From contig NZ_JOAG01000015.1 of NCBI RefSeq assembly GCF_000725485.1, forward strand, positions 124,001-188,000: 64,000 nucleotides of DNA. Direction: 5' to 3'. This DNA comes from Nonomuraea candida (GTDB taxonomy: Bacteria > Actinomycetota > Actinomycetes > Streptosporangiales > Streptosporangiaceae). The notes beneath the pieces were generated by a model. That model saw only the letters and a program-made list of their open reading frames with translations, ran no database searches and was not told the DNA's origin. Made by a program: the position numbers and the translations under genes. This document shows, in pieces, positions 1-9,272 of the stretch; position 1 is the stretch's first letter, and each line of letters begins with the position of its first letter.

Positions 1-872
1 GCGACCCGGCCAACGCGCTGCTGTCGGTCGGCGCGACGCCCGAGCAGATCGCCGCGGCGCGCCGCCAGATCGGCTCGGACGTGCCCCTGCCCGAGCAGTT
101 CGCCGCCTGGCTGGCCGGGCTGGCCCGGCTGGACCTGGGCACGTCGTTCGTGAGCCGGCTGCCCGTGGGGCCGGAGATCGCCGCGCGGCTGGTGGTGACC
201 GTGCCGCTGACGCTGCTGTCGTTCGCGCTGGCGGTGCTGATCGCGCTGCCGGTCGGGTTCGTCGCCGCGTGGCGCTCCGACCGCTGGTACGGGCTGCTGC
301 TGAACGGCGTCTCCCAGCTCGGCATCGCCGTCCCCGTGTTCTGGATCGGGATGCTGCTGGTGACCGTGTTCGCGCTGCGGCTGCGGGTGCTGCCCGCGGG
401 CGGCTTCCCGCGCGGCGACTGGGCCGAGCCGGGCCGGGCGCTGACCTCGCTGGCGCTGCCGGTGATCACGATCGCGCTGGTCATGTCGGCCTCGCTCATC
501 CGGTACGTCCGCTCGGCCACGCTCGACGTGCTGGGCAGCGACTACCTGCGGACGGCGCGGGCGCTCGGGTCGTCGTTCGCCGGGGCGATGTGGCGGCACG
601 GGCTGCGCAACGCCTCCGTCCCGGTCATCTCGATCCTCGGCATCGAGCTGGCGACCACGTTCCTCGGGGCGGTGGTCGTGGAGAGCGTGTTCACGCTGCC
701 GGGGCTCGGGACGCTGCTGGTGGAGGGGATCGCCGAACACGACTATCCGGTGATCCAGGGCGTGCTGGCGGTCAGCACGTTCGCGGTGCTGATGATCGGC
801 TTCGCCGCGGACCTCGCCCAGCGGCTGGTCGACCCGCGCCTGCGGGCGCACGTGGGCGGTGGCCGGCCATGA
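1..872 (+). CDS. ABC transporter permease, DppB/OppB type (5' end missing)
   Basis: Inner-membrane permease of a dipeptide/oligopeptide-type (possibly nickel) ABC importer. The reading frame is open from base 3, so the true start lies before the window; the visible part begins DPANALLSVGATPEQ, typical of the first periplasmic loop of DppB after the first membrane helix. About five further hydrophobic segments follow, and the cytoplasmic EAA-type loop is seen as YVRSATLDVLGSDYLRTARA-LG. The C-terminal GLGTLLVEGI and DYPVIQG motifs are characteristic of this family. The stop overlaps the next start (ATGA), so it is the first visible gene of a translationally coupled importer operon. The substrate-binding protein would be expected upstream, outside the window. 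Confidence 0.93.
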   Translation, partial: DPANALLSVGATPEQIAAARRQIGSDVPLPEQFAAWLAGLARLDLGTSFVSRLPVGPEIAARLVVTVPLTLLSFALAVLIALPVGFVAAWRSDRWYGLLLNGVSQLGIAVPVFWIGMLLVTVFALRLRVLPAGGFPRGDWAEPGRALTSLALPVITIALVMSASLIRYVRSATLDVLGSDYLRTARALGSSFAGAMWRHGLRNASVPVISILGIELATTFLGAVVVESVFTLPGLGTLLVEGIAEHDYPVIQGVLAVSTFAVLMIGFAADLAQRLVDPRLRAHVGGGRP

Positions 873-1681
873 GGGGGAGGTTCACGTTCCTGGCCGGGTG
901 CGTGCTGGTGGGCCTGATCCTGGTGGTGGCCGCCGTGTCGCTGGTGTGGCTGCCGTACGATCCGGCCGACACCTCCGGCGGGCGGCTCGCCCCGCCGGGC
1001 GGAGCGCACCTGCTGGGCACCGACAAGCTCGGCCGCGACCTGCTCACCCAGCTCATGGTGGGCGCGCGCATCGCGCTCACCGTCGGCATCGGCTCGGTGC
1101 TGGTCGGCGGGCTGCTGGGGGTGGCGGGCGGGCTGATCGCCGGGTTCGCCACCCGCTGGCTGGACGACGCGCTGTCGGCCGTGCTCGACATCCTCATCGC
1201 CTTCCCCACGCTGCTGCTGGCCATGCTGGTGGTGGCCGCGCGCGAGGCCTCGCTCGGGTCGGCGATCCTGGCGATCGGGCTGGCGATGTCCGGGGTCGTG
1301 GCCCGGCTGACCAGGATCCTGGTGAAACGGGTGCTGGCGCAGGACTACATCACGGCCGCGCGCACCTCGGGCACCTCGTGGCCGAGGGTGGTGGCCGAGC
1401 ACGTGCTGCCGAACATCTGGCCGACGCTGCTGGTCAACCTCTCGCTCCAGCTCGGGCTGGCCGTGCTGGCCGAGGCGTCGCTGTCGTACCTGGGGCTCGG
1501 GCCGCCGCCGCCGAACGCGTCGTGGGGCCGGCTGCTGCAGGAGGCGCAGGCCACCGTGCTGACCTCGCCGACCGGCGCGATCGCGCCGGGCGTGCTGCTC
1601 GTCGTCCTCGTCGTGGGCGTGAACCTGGTGGCCGACGGCTTCCGCGACCTCGCCGACCCGACCAGGAGGAGAACCCGATGA
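869..1681 (+). CDS. ABC transporter permease, DppC/OppC type
   Basis: Second membrane permease of the same importer, 270 aa. Start chosen at the ATG of the ATGA overlap with the upstream permease; the frame is open further upstream but that part is only a shadow of the first gene. N-terminal helix (about residues 7-30), then the family motif HLLGTDKLGRDLLTQL-MVGARIAL, several further hydrophobic helices, and the EAA loop DYITAARTSGTSWPRVVAEH. C-terminal segment SYLGLGPPPPNASWGRLL is a signature of DppC/OppC. It ends in an ATGA overlap with a 16-codon frame and is followed 44 bp later by the first ATPase gene. Confidence 0.95.
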   Translation: MRGRFTFLAGCVLVGLILVVAAVSLVWLPYDPADTSGGRLAPPGGAHLLGTDKLGRDLLTQLMVGARIALTVGIGSVLVGGLLGVAGGLIAGFATRWLDDALSAVLDILIAFPTLLLAMLVVAAREASLGSAILAIGLAMSGVVARLTRILVKRVLAQDYITAARTSGTSWPRVVAEHVLPNIWPTLLVNLSLQLGLAVLAEASLSYLGLGPPPPNASWGRLLQEAQATVLTSPTGAIAPGVLLVVLVVGVNLVADGFRDLADPTRRRTR

Positions 1682-1724
1682 CGCTGCCGGACCTCTCCCG
1701 CCGCGCCGTGCCCGGGAGGAGCCG

Positions 1725-2513
1725 ATGACGCTGCTGGACGTGTCCGGGCTGGCGGTGCGCCGCGCGGACGGTCACCGGCTGGTCGGGGACGTGTCGTTCG
1801 CCCTCGACGCCGGCGAGCGGCTGGCCCTGATCGGCGAGTCGGGCTCGGGCAAGTCGCTCACCGCGCTGGCCGTCATGGGGCTGCTGCCCGCGGGCATGAC
1901 CGCCCACGGCAGCGTGCTCCTGGGCGGCACCCAGATGATCGGCGCCCCGGACCGGACGCTGAACCGGGTGCGCGGGCGTACCGCCGCCGTGATCTTCCAG
2001 GAGCCGCTGACGGCCCTGGACCCGCTGATGCGGGTGGGCCGCCAGATCGCCGGGCCGCTGCGCCGCCGCGGGCTGCGCGGCGCGGCACTGCGCGCCGCCG
2101 TCCGGGCGGCCCTGGACGAGGTACGGCTGCCGGAACGGGTCGCCAGGGCCTACCCGCACGAGATCTCCGGCGGGCAGCGGCAGCGGGTCGCCATCGCCAT
2201 GGCGCTGGCCTGCGAGCCCGCGGTGCTGATCGCCGACGAGCCGACCACGGCCCTGGACGTGACCGTGCAGGCCGAGGTCCTGGCCCTGCTGGACGGCCTG
2301 GTGGCGGGCCGGGGCATGGCGCTGCTGTTCATCAGCCACGACCTGGCCGTCGTCGCGGAGGTGGCGGACCGGGTGGTGGTGCTCAAGGACGGCTCCCCGG
2401 TGGAGTCGGGAAGGACGCGTGACATCGTGGGCCAACCGCGCCACGCCTACACCCGCGCGCTCGTGGACAGCGCGCGGGCGCTGGAGGGCGAGCTCGATCG
2501 GCTCGCGCCATGA
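1725..2513 (+). CDS. ABC transporter ATP-binding protein, DppD/OppD type
   Basis: Cytoplasmic ATPase energising the peptide-type importer, 262 aa. Walker A is GESGSGKS (about residues 37-44), the ABC signature SGGQRQR lies near residue 147, Walker B VLIADEPT follows, and the switch His is in LLFISHDLAVVAE. It is shorter than typical DppD proteins (about 320 aa) and lacks most of the usual C-terminal oligopeptide-transporter extension. SD GGGAGGAG lies just before the ATG. The same GATGACGCTG start context also occurs 47 bp upstream at 1678, where it opens a 16-codon frame ending at 1728. The gene ends in an ATGA overlap with the second ATPase. Confidence 0.93.
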   Translation: MTLLDVSGLAVRRADGHRLVGDVSFALDAGERLALIGESGSGKSLTALAVMGLLPAGMTAHGSVLLGGTQMIGAPDRTLNRVRGRTAAVIFQEPLTALDPLMRVGRQIAGPLRRRGLRGAALRAAVRAALDEVRLPERVARAYPHEISGGQRQRVAIAMALACEPAVLIADEPTTALDVTVQAEVLALLDGLVAGRGMALLFISHDLAVVAEVADRVVVLKDGSPVESGRTRDIVGQPRHAYTRALVDSARALEGELDRLAP

Positions 2514-2545
2514 CGCCCGCCATGACGCCCGCCATGACGCCCGCC
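2510..2545 (+). repeat. three perfect 12-bp tandem repeats spanning the start codon
   Basis: Unit ATGACGCCCGCC occurs three times without mismatch, giving three successive in-frame ATG codons for the second ATPase and the N-terminus [12 protein letters not shown]. Slippage here would change the number of start codons without breaking the frame. Confidence 0.95.
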
Positions 2546-3331
2546 GCCCCCGCCGTGCTGGAGACGCGCGAGGCCGGCTTCGCCTACCGGGGCGGCCGGC
2601 CGGTGCTGGAGGGCGTGTCGGTGGCCGTGCCGGCCGGGCGCAGCCTGGCGCTGGTGGGCGAGTCGGGCGCGGGCAAGACCACGCTGCTGCGGCTGCTGCT
2701 CGGCCTGGCCCGGCCGACGACCGGGCAGGTGCTCTTCGACGGGGCGCCGCTGGTCCCGCGTGACCGGGCCTTCAGGCGGGCGGTGCAGCCGGTCTTCCAG
2801 GACCCGTACTCGTCGCTGGACCCGCGCCAGCGGGTGGCGCGCATCGTCTCCGAGCCGCTGCGCTCGCTCGGCCTGCTCTCCCCCGGCAGCCGCGCGGCGC
2901 GGCGGGACGAGGCCGGCGAGCGCGTCGCCGAGGCGCTGCGCTCGGTGGGGCTGCCCGCCGACGCCGCCGGGCGTTACCCGCACGAGTTCTCCGGCGGGCA
3001 GCGGCAGCGCATCGCGATCGCCAGGGCGCTGGTGTGCCGGCCGCGGGTGCTGCTGGCCGACGAGCCGGTCAGCGCGCTCGACGTGTCGACGCGGGCGCGC
3101 GTGGTGGAGCTGCTCGCCGGCCTCGCCGAGAGCCACGCGCTGACCGTCGTGGTGGTCTCCCACGACCTGAGCGTGGTGGCGGCGTTGTGCGCGCGCACGG
3201 CGGTCATCGAGCGCGGGCGCGTCGTCGAGCAGGGCGACACGGCGGACGTGCTGGGGGCGCCCGCCCATCCGTACACGCGGCGGCTCATCGACAGCGTCCC
3301 CCGCCTCAGCCGCGCGTCCCGCCTCCGGTGA
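2510..3331 (+). CDS. ABC transporter ATP-binding protein, DppF/OppF type
   Basis: Second ATPase of the importer, 273 aa. Walker A GESGAGKT, signature SGGQRQR, Walker [15 protein letters not shown] and switch His in VVVSHDLS are all present; [12 protein letters not shown] is a DppF hallmark. The first 36 bases are three copies of a 12-bp unit encoding [12 protein letters not shown], so ATG codons at 2510, 2522 and 2534 are all in frame. The 2510 ATG is preferred because it forms the ATGA overlap used elsewhere in this operon. Last recognised gene of the importer; the intergenic stretch to the deformylase is 112 bp. Confidence 0.93.
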   Translation: MTPAMTPAMTPAAPAVLETREAGFAYRGGRPVLEGVSVAVPAGRSLALVGESGAGKTTLLRLLLGLARPTTGQVLFDGAPLVPRDRAFRRAVQPVFQDPYSSLDPRQRVARIVSEPLRSLGLLSPGSRAARRDEAGERVAEALRSVGLPADAAGRYPHEFSGGQRQRIAIARALVCRPRVLLADEPVSALDVSTRARVVELLAGLAESHALTVVVVSHDLSVVAALCARTAVIERGRVVEQGDTADVLGAPAHPYTRRLIDSVPRLSRASRLR

Positions 3332-3443
3332 CCGCCCCGCTCCGGTACGGGCGGTGCCCTATTGTCGGTGACGATCCCCTAGAAAGGATGCATATGCACC
3401 ACCGGTACGCCGCCGCCGCCCCGGGCACGACGGGAGGCCGGCG

Positions 3444-4031
3444 ATGAGCGCGGAGCTGATCGAGCGGGTGCACGCCGTGCTGGCGGCGCCCAGGCCGTGG
3501 TCCGTCGTCCAGGTCGGCGACCCGGTGCTGCGCCGCACGGCCGAGCCGTACGACGGGCAGCTCCCCGACGCCCTGCTGCGCGACCTGCTCGACGCGATGT
3601 TCAAGCACCTGCCGGGCGTCGGCGTGGGGCTCGCCGCGCCGCAGATCGGCATCCCGCTGGCGCTGGCCGTCATCGAGGACCCCGCCGAGGTGCCGCCGGA
3701 GGTCGCCGCGGAGCGGGAGCGGGTGCCCCGGCCGCCGCTGGAGCTGGTCAATCCCGTCGTCACCCCGCTGGGCTCGCGCTACCACGCCTTCAACGAGGGG
3801 TGCCTGAGCGTCGAGGGGTTCACCGCCGTCGTCGCGCGGCACGCGCGGGTCCGGCTGTCGGCCACGGACGGGAACGGGCGCGCGTACGAGACGGAGCTGT
3901 CCGGCTGGCCGGCCCGGATCGCCCAGCACGAGACCGACCACCTCAACGGCATCCTCTACCTTGACCGGGCCGAGCCCCGCTCGCTCTCGACGGTCGCCAA
4001 CTACGAGCGCTTCGGCTCCCCGACCGGCTGA
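3444..4031 (+). CDS. def: peptide deformylase
   Basis: Metalloenzyme that removes the formyl group from the N-terminal Met of nascent proteins, 195 aa. All three family motifs are intact: motif [11 protein letters not shown] (about residues 55-64), motif [10 protein letters not shown] with the metal-binding Cys, and motif [12 protein letters not shown] with the HExxH-type metal and catalytic residues. N-terminus [18 protein letters not shown] is typical. It is one of possibly several deformylases in the genome and stands alone, 112 bp after the importer. A weak TTGTCG-like box at 3362 could belong to its promoter, but no convincing -10 is seen. The gene is intact and ordinary in composition. 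Confidence 0.95.
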   Translation: MSAELIERVHAVLAAPRPWSVVQVGDPVLRRTAEPYDGQLPDALLRDLLDAMFKHLPGVGVGLAAPQIGIPLALAVIEDPAEVPPEVAAERERVPRPPLELVNPVVTPLGSRYHAFNEGCLSVEGFTAVVARHARVRLSATDGNGRAYETELSGWPARIAQHETDHLNGILYLDRAEPRSLSTVANYERFGSPTG

Positions 4032-4106
4032 ACGGCTTCAGGCGCGAGCCGGGCATGGTGCCTGGACGTGCCGGCCGGCGACGCCGGCCGCCCGGCGCGG
4101 TCGTCG

Positions 4107-4343
4107 TCAGTAGCGGTGAGACACCTGGTAGGTGCCCTGCAGCCACCGTGGCGCGCCGCCCTCCGGCTCCGGCTCGGAGGAAGCGGGGCGCTCGGAGGAG
4201 GCGTGGCGCTCGTTGACGCGCAGCGCGCGCTCGTACGCCGCCTCCAGGACGAACTCCTCGACACCGATCCCCTCGGCCTCGGCGGCGGCGACGATGGCCG
4301 CGCGCCTGGCCGGGTCGGTGAAGTGCAGCCGCAGGTCGCTCAT
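4107..4343 (-). CDS. small protein with ribbon-helix-helix-like N-terminus
   Basis: Predicted 78-aa protein of unknown function. The start at 4343 (MSDLRLHFTDP) is chosen because AGGG lies 8 nt upstream; an in-frame start at 4361 would add MTRVMR but lacks an SD. The first half (beta-like LRLHF, then DPARRAAIVAAAEAEG-IGVEEFVLEAAYERAL) resembles the DNA-binding RHH fold of antitoxin-type or DUF1778-like proteins, but no toxin gene is adjacent. The second half is Glu/Pro/Ser-rich and probably disordered. It sits between the deformylase and the end of the phosphinate operon. Function is not recognised; confidence is mainly in its being a gene. Confidence 0.55.
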   Translation of the reverse strand: MSDLRLHFTDPARRAAIVAAAEAEGIGVEEFVLEAAYERALRVNERHASSERPASSEPEPEGGAPRWLQGTYQVSHRY

Positions 4344-4440
4344 GCGCATCACCCTAGTCATCGCGGAAGCGGAGCTGAATCCCCCGCGCGGTCAGTCCGC
4401 ACGGCGTGGTTCACGGCCGGGCGGCGCGCGGGTCCTCCCT

Positions 4441-4482
4441 CCGGCCGGGTGGCGGGCCGCGCCCGTCCCGCCACCCGGCCGG
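4441..4482 (-). terminator. intrinsic-type terminator of the ten-gene biosynthetic operon
   Basis: Perfect 16-bp inverted repeat (CCGGCCGGGTGGCGGG at 4441-4456 with its complement at 4467-4482) around a 10-nt loop, beginning 3 bp after the stop of the aldehyde dehydrogenase gene. It has no T tract, as is common in actinomycetes. Confidence 0.8.
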
Positions 4483-4485
4483 CCG

Positions 4486-5874
4486 TCACGGGAGCGGGAG
4501 CGTGATGGTCTTCGTCACGCTCATCTCCCTGGTGGAGTAGCGAATGCCCTCGCGCCCGAGCCCGCTGTCCTTGACCCCGCCGAACGGGATGTGGGGCGAG
4601 TCGAAGTGCGGCCCGGCGTTCAGGTTGACGGCGCCGACCCGCAGCTCGGCCGCGATCCGCAGGAACGCCATCGCGTCGGAGGTGACCACCCCGGCCTGGA
4701 GGCCGTAACGGGTGCCGTTCGCCACGGAGACGGCCTCCGCCGCGTCCCTGACCCTGATGACCGGGGCGACGGGCCCGAAGGTCTCCTCCACGACGAGTTC
4801 GGCCTCGCGGGGCACCTGGTCGAGCACCACGGGCGCGAGCAGGGAGCCGCGCCGCTCCCCGCCGCACATCGGCTTCGCCCCGGCGGCGACGGCGTCCAGG
4901 ACGCGCCGCTCCACCTCGGCCGCGGCCTCCTGACTGATGAGCGGTCCCAGATCGGTGGCCGGGTCGAGCGGGTCGCCCGCCCGCTTGCCGCGGGCGGCCT
5001 CCGCGAGGCCGGCGACCAGTTCGTCGGCGATCTCCTCGACCGCGATGACGCGCTTGATCCCGCGGCACGACTGGCCCGCGGTGGCGAAGGCGCCCTCGGC
5101 CGCCAGCCGCACCGCGAGCTCCAGGTCGGCGTCGCGCAGCACGATGAGGGGATCGTTCCCGCCCAGCTCCAGCAGGAGCCTCTTGCCCGCGGCCGCCGCC
5201 GAGACGGCCCGGCCGGTGGCCACGGAGCCGGTGAAGGTCACCATGTCCACCTCGGGGTGGCCGGCCAGCGCCGGGCCGATCAGCCCGGGGTCCCCGGTCG
5301 TGACCACGAGCTGCTCGGGCGGCAGCCCGGCCTCCATGAGGAGGCCGGCGAAGGCCAGCGCGGTCAGCGGCGTCTTCTCCGACGGCTTGAGCACGATCGG
5401 GCAGCCGGCCGCGATGGCCGGTGCCACCTTGACCACGACCTGGTTCAGCGGCCTGTTGAACGGGGTGAGCGCGGCCACGACGCCGACGGGTTCGAGCACG
5501 GTCACCGCCAGCCGGTCCTGTCCCGGGATGGGGATGCTCTCCCCGCGCAGCCGCTCGGTCTCCTCGGCCGCGACGGTGAGGTTGGCGACGGCCCGCTCGA
5601 TCTCCTTGCGGGTCTCCTTCACGCACACCCCGGACTCGCCGGTGATCAGCGTGGACGTCTCCGCGGCCCGCTCCCCCAGCAGGGCGGCGGCGCCGCGCAG
5701 CACCTCGGCCCGGCGGCGGGGGCTCAACGGCCGCCAGGCCGCCCGGATGCGCCGGATCGCGTCGTCCAGCTCCCGGGGCGTGTCGGCCGGCACCGAGCCG
5801 ACCGTCTCGCCGTTCCACGGGTTGAGCACCGCCGACTGCCGGGCGGCCGGCCGCAGGGCGCCGTCACTGAACAT
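4486..5874 (-). CDS. phpJ: aldehyde dehydrogenase, probable phosphonoformaldehyde dehydrogenase (PhpJ-like)
   Basis: NAD(P)-dependent aldehyde dehydrogenase, 462 aa, last gene of the phosphinate operon. Catalytic residues are present: Glu236 in LLLELGGN and Cys270 in AGQSC; the cofactor motif TGSVATG lies at 215-221. Known family chemistry is oxidation of an aldehyde to the acid. In the bialaphos pathway an enzyme of this class is assigned to oxidise phosphonoformaldehyde to phosphonoformate, and the surrounding genes supply and consume exactly those compounds. The start overlaps the CPEP mutase gene by 11 nt, indicating translational coupling. A strong hairpin follows the stop. Substrate is inferred from context; the fold and catalytic competence are clear. 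Confidence 0.85.
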   Translation of the reverse strand: MFSDGALRPAARQSAVLNPWNGETVGSVPADTPRELDDAIRRIRAAWRPLSPRRRAEVLRGAAALLGERAAETSTLITGESGVCVKETRKEIERAVANLTVAAEETERLRGESIPIPGQDRLAVTVLEPVGVVAALTPFNRPLNQVVVKVAPAIAAGCPIVLKPSEKTPLTALAFAGLLMEAGLPPEQLVVTTGDPGLIGPALAGHPEVDMVTFTGSVATGRAVSAAAAGKRLLLELGGNDPLIVLRDADLELAVRLAAEGAFATAGQSCRGIKRVIAVEEIADELVAGLAEAARGKRAGDPLDPATDLGPLISQEAAAEVERRVLDAVAAGAKPMCGGERRGSLLAPVVLDQVPREAELVVEETFGPVAPVIRVRDAAEAVSVANGTRYGLQAGVVTSDAMAFLRIAAELRVGAVNLNAGPHFDSPHIPFGGVKDSGLGREGIRYSTREMSVTKTITLPLP

Positions 5875-6775
5875 GATCGTCGTCCTTGACCGCTTCGTCG
5901 TCCTTGACGACGAAGCGGGCCTCCAGCTCGGAGATCCGGGAGTAGTCGAACACCTCGAAGAGCTCGTGGAAGGTCATCCGCAGGTCGTTGCGCTCCCAGA
6001 AGTTCTGCGTGGTCCCCTCGTCGCGCAGCGCGGCGAACACCTTGCGCAGGATCGTCGTGGCCGCGTACCAGCCGGACAGCGGGTAGATGGCCAGGTTGTA
6101 GCCGAGGTCCTGCAGCTCGCGGGTGGTCAGCCAGGGGGTCTTGCCGCCCTCGACCATGTTGGCCAGCAGCGGCGCGTCGATCTCGTCCCTGACCCGCTTC
6201 ATCTCGTCGACGTTGAGCATGGCCTCCAGGAAGATGCAGTCGGCGCCCGCCCGGACGTACTCCTTCGCGCGCCGGATCGCCTCGTCCAGCCCGAGCTTCT
6301 CGCGGGCGTCGGTCCTGGCGATCAGCACCCAGTCGGGGTCGGTACGGGCCTCCACCGCCGCCTCGATCTTGCCGATCATCTCCCGGGTGGAGATGAGCCG
6401 CTTGCCCTCCAGATGCCCGCAGCGTTTGGGCACCACCTGGTCCTCCAGATGGCCGCCGACGATGCCGGCCCGCTCGAACTCCCGCACGCACCGCCAGGTG
6501 TTCATGGCGTTGCCGTACCCGGCGTCGATGTCCATGATCACCGGCAGGTCCACCGCCAGGCAGATGTTCTTGGCGTTCCAGGCCATCTCGGTGATCGTGG
6601 CGAAGCCGAGGTCGGGCAGCCCGAGCATGGACGCCGAGGTGCCCGAGCCCGTCATGTGGATGGCGGGGAAGCCGGCCTGCTCGATGACCTTCGCGCTCAG
6701 CGCGTCATAGGCGCTGGGCACCACGAGGATCTCAGGGGCGAGCATCAGATCTTTGAACTGCTTGGCACGCGACAT
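5864..6775 (-). CDS. bcpA: carboxyphosphonoenolpyruvate (CPEP) phosphonomutase
   Basis: Isocitrate lyase/PEP mutase superfamily enzyme, 303 aa, matching my memory of the Streptomyces hygroscopicus CPEP mutase nearly end to end ([59 protein letters not shown]). The active-site loop reads [11 protein letters not shown] (111-121), keeping the KRCGH of the lyase branch and not the EDKxFPKxNS of true PEP mutases. The known reaction rearranges and decarboxylates CPEP to phosphinopyruvate, creating the H-phosphinate group. Start at 6775 is supported by GAAGGAG; its first 31 nt overlap the end of the enolase-like gene. This gene distinguishes the cluster from ordinary phosphonate clusters. Confidence 0.92.
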   Translation of the reverse strand: MSRAKQFKDLMLAPEILVVPSAYDALSAKVIEQAGFPAIHMTGSGTSASMLGLPDLGFATITEMAWNAKNICLAVDLPVIMDIDAGYGNAMNTWRCVREFERAGIVGGHLEDQVVPKRCGHLEGKRLISTREMIGKIEAAVEARTDPDWVLIARTDAREKLGLDEAIRRAKEYVRAGADCIFLEAMLNVDEMKRVRDEIDAPLLANMVEGGKTPWLTTRELQDLGYNLAIYPLSGWYAATTILRKVFAALRDEGTTQNFWERNDLRMTFHELFEVFDYSRISELEARFVVKDDEAVKDDDHVQ

Positions 6776-8004
6776 GCTGCTCCTTCGGAGGTGAGTGTCT
6801 CGGTGAGCCGGATGAGCTGGTTGTACTTGGCGATGCGGTCGCCCCTGCGCGGGCCGCCGATCTTGATCCACTCGGCGCCGACGGCCACCGCCAGGTCGCA
6901 CATGGCGGTGTCCTCGGTCTCGCCCGAGCGATGCGAGACGGCCAGCCGCAGGCCGAGGTCGCGGGCGGCGCGGGCGGCCGCCAGCGTGGCGGTGACGGTC
7001 CCGGCCTGGCTCGGCTTGAGCAGGACGGCGTCGGCCAGGCCCGGGCGGACCCGGCCGGCGTCGGAGGCGAACAGGTCGTCGCCGACCACGGCCGCCCCGG
7101 CCTGCCTGGCGGCGGGCAGGAACGCCTCCCACGCGCCGGTGTCGGCGGGGTCGAAGGGGTCTTCGACGTACTGGATCCCGTGGGCGCGGACCAGTTCGAG
7201 CAGCAGCGCCGCGAACTCCGCCGGGCCGTGCTCGCGGCCCTGGAACCGGTAGCCGCGCTCCGTGCGCAGATGCTCGGCGGCCACGTCCACGCCGAGCGCG
7301 GCCGGCGCGGCGGCTCTGGTCCGGTCGAGCGTGCGGAGCTGCCAGGCCAGGTCGCGCCCGCCGGGGAGAAGGCCGCTGGAGGCGGAGATCGGCGCGGCGC
7401 CGCTCCCGTCCGCCATCGTCCGCTCCAGGGCGGCGTACACGTCGAGCGCGATCCGCACGTCGTCCAGCACGGAGCCGGACTCCGGGATGATCATGATCTG
7501 CTGGAAGGAGTCGGGCGCCGCCGTGCCGTGGATGCCGCCGGAGAAGGCGTTGACCAGCAGCCGCGGCAGGCCGGGGGTGGACCCGGCCCGGTCCGCGAGC
7601 CAGGCGTGCAGCGGCCGGCCCGCGACCGCCGCCGCGGCGCGGGCGTGGGCCAGCGACACGGCGAGGGTGGCGTCCGCGCCGACGCCGTGCCGGTCGTCCA
7701 GCTCGCGCAGCCTGGCGTCCAGCTCCTCCTGGCCCGGCTTCAGCCCGGCCAGCTCGTCACGCAGCAGCCGTCCGGTCTCGCTGTCGCGCAGCGGGCCGAG
7801 CGCGCCGGTGCGCAGCCGGCGGCGGCGCTCCAGCCTCCCGGGCGCGATGGCCACCGGGCAGGAGCCCCTGCCGCGCACCTCCCCCAGCCACACGTCCGCT
7901 TCCAGGGTGGGATGGCCCCGGGAGTCCAGGATTCCCCGCAGCGCCACGTCGGTGATCGGCATCGGAGCCGCGCCGCCGTGACCCCGCTTCCCGCCTTGTG
8001 TCAC
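6745..8004 (-). CDS. phpH: enolase-like CPEP synthase (PhpH)
   Basis: Enolase-superfamily protein, 419 aa, with a GTG start at 8004 (AAGGAG 6 nt upstream; GTGA overlap with the preceding stop). Enolase landmarks are present but diverged: NAFSGGIHG for the substrate loop, [14 protein letters not shown] and VVGDDLF carrying the three metal-binding acids, LLKPSQAGT with the catalytic Lys, and SHRSGETED. In the bialaphos pathway the enolase homologue joins phosphonoformyl-CMP and 2-phosphoglycerate to give carboxyphosphonoenolpyruvate. Position between the PGM-like gene and the CPEP mutase gene fits this. A housekeeping enolase in such an operon is unlikely given the departures from the conserved NGGxHA and KVNQIG motifs. 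Confidence 0.85.
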   Translation of the reverse strand: MTQGGKRGHGGAAPMPITDVALRGILDSRGHPTLEADVWLGEVRGRGSCPVAIAPGRLERRRRLRTGALGPLRDSETGRLLRDELAGLKPGQEELDARLRELDDRHGVGADATLAVSLAHARAAAAVAGRPLHAWLADRAGSTPGLPRLLVNAFSGGIHGTAAPDSFQQIMIIPESGSVLDDVRIALDVYAALERTMADGSGAAPISASSGLLPGGRDLAWQLRTLDRTRAAAPAALGVDVAAEHLRTERGYRFQGREHGPAEFAALLLELVRAHGIQYVEDPFDPADTGAWEAFLPAARQAGAAVVGDDLFASDAGRVRPGLADAVLLKPSQAGTVTATLAAARAARDLGLRLAVSHRSGETEDTAMCDLAVAVGAEWIKIGGPRRGDRIAKYNQLIRLTETLTSEGAACRVPSSSKI

Positions 8005-9272
8005 GACCGCTCCTTCACCTTGGCCAGCCAGGGCATCAGCTCGCTGGCCCGGGAGATCGGCAGCGCGCCCTCGGCCACCGCCGCCTCGTCGAACCGGCGG
8101 ACCGCGTCGGGCCTGATGCCGGGTCCCGCCACGGCGATGGGCACGGGGTCGTCGGTGTGGATGCCCGCGGCGCAGGGGGTGGCGTGGTCGCAGGTGACGA
8201 CGAGCGTGTCGGCGGGGCCGAGGGCGGCACGCAGCGGCCCTATCAGATGGGCGTCGATGTCGGCGATGGCGCGGACCTTCTCGTCGGGCTGGTTGTCATG
8301 GCCGGGCTCGTCGGGTCCCTTGATGTGCGCGAACACCACCTCGGCGGGATCGCCGAGCAGGCTCGGCAGCAGCTCGGCGTAGAAGGCGGCCTCGCTCTGC
8401 CCGGGCGCGACCTTGGCCGTGGTGAAGCGGGCCCCGATGAGCCGGGCGAGCCCGCGTTCGGCGGGCACCTGTCCGTACATCGAGATCCGGGCGGACGCGG
8501 GCGGGAGGTCGGGCAGCAGGTGCCCGCCGTCGCGGACCAGCAGGAGGTTGGCCGCCTTGCGGCCGGCGGCGCGCCGGCGCGCGTTGACCTCGGCGGCCTC
8601 CAGCACCTTGGCGCTCTGCTCGACGAAGGAGTTGACGAGCGAGGCGGTCAGCGCGGCGCCCGGATCGCCGGTCAGGGGCCTGGCGGGCAGGGGCCGGTTC
8701 TCGTGCTCGCGCACCGGCAGGCCGAACGGGCCCTGCTTGACGAAGCCGGGGTCGGTGTTGGACACCTCGCCGGACAGCGGTCTGCTCCTGCTGGTGAAGG
8801 CCAGGATGCCCCGGTGGCGGCCCCACCCGGTGAGCCGCACCTCGACGTCTGGCTCCAGCCGGACCTTGTCGAGGATCTCGGCGACCAGCTCCAGCATCTC
8901 CTCGTCGGAGAGATCGCGGGAGGTCCGCCGGTCCAGGCGGCCCGTGGCGGTGTTGAGGCTGGCGAAGTTGATCCGGAACGCCACCGAATGGCCCTCCGGG
9001 TCCCAGTAGCGGTTGCCGTACCCCTCCAGCGGGCCGCGGCCGGTGTAGTGGACGGCGGGATCGTAGCCGAGCAGCGCCATCGCGCCCGAGTCGGACTCGG
9101 GCGGGATGCCCGGCGCGATGACCTCCAGCAGCCCGGTGCGGCCGTCGGCGGCGAGCCGGTCCAGATGCGGGGTGGCGGCCTGCTGGAACGGCGTGCGTCC
9201 GCCCAGCGCCGGGCTGGGCCGGTCAGCTCCCCCGCACAGCGCCATCAGATAGAGCTTGCCTGAGCGGCTCAT
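8001..9272 (-). CDS. phpG: cofactor-independent phosphoglycerate mutase homologue, archaeal type (PhpG)
   Basis: Alkaline-phosphatase-superfamily phosphoglycerate mutase homologue (ApgM branch), 423 aa. Motifs visible: DRPSPALGGRTPFQQA-ATPHLDRLA, the nucleophile region GIPPESDSGAMALLGYDP, YTGRGPLE, HIKGPDEPGHD, and CDHATPC with DDPVP near the C-terminus. The usual N-terminal metal-binding Asp in LDGLGDRP is absent: the sequence reads ALCGGADRP, with Cys13 in its place. The family interconverts 3- and 2-phosphoglycerate, and 2-phosphoglycerate is a proposed substrate of PhpH, so it may feed that step; its exact role in bialaphos clusters is less settled. Start at 9272 has a GAGGAGAGGGGG SD and overlaps phpF by 50 nt. 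Confidence 0.83.
   Translation of the reverse strand: MSRSGKLYLMALCGGADRPSPALGGRTPFQQAATPHLDRLAADGRTGLLEVIAPGIPPESDSGAMALLGYDPAVHYTGRGPLEGYGNRYWDPEGHSVAFRINFASLNTATGRLDRRTSRDLSDEEMLELVAEILDKVRLEPDVEVRLTGWGRHRGILAFTSRSRPLSGEVSNTDPGFVKQGPFGLPVREHENRPLPARPLTGDPGAALTASLVNSFVEQSAKVLEAAEVNARRRAAGRKAANLLLVRDGGHLLPDLPPASARISMYGQVPAERGLARLIGARFTTAKVAPGQSEAAFYAELLPSLLGDPAEVVFAHIKGPDEPGHDNQPDEKVRAIADIDAHLIGPLRAALGPADTLVVTCDHATPCAAGIHTDDPVPIAVAGPGIRPDAVRRFDEAAVAEGALPISRASELMPWLAKVKERS

Noticed and set aside
1678..1728. 16-codon gene before DppD
   Set aside because: Probably a duplicated initiation region; too short and without similarity to anything I know.
3362..3390. Promoter for the deformylase gene (TTGTCG ... 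AGGATG)
   Set aside because: The -10 candidate departs too far from TANNNT to support a call.
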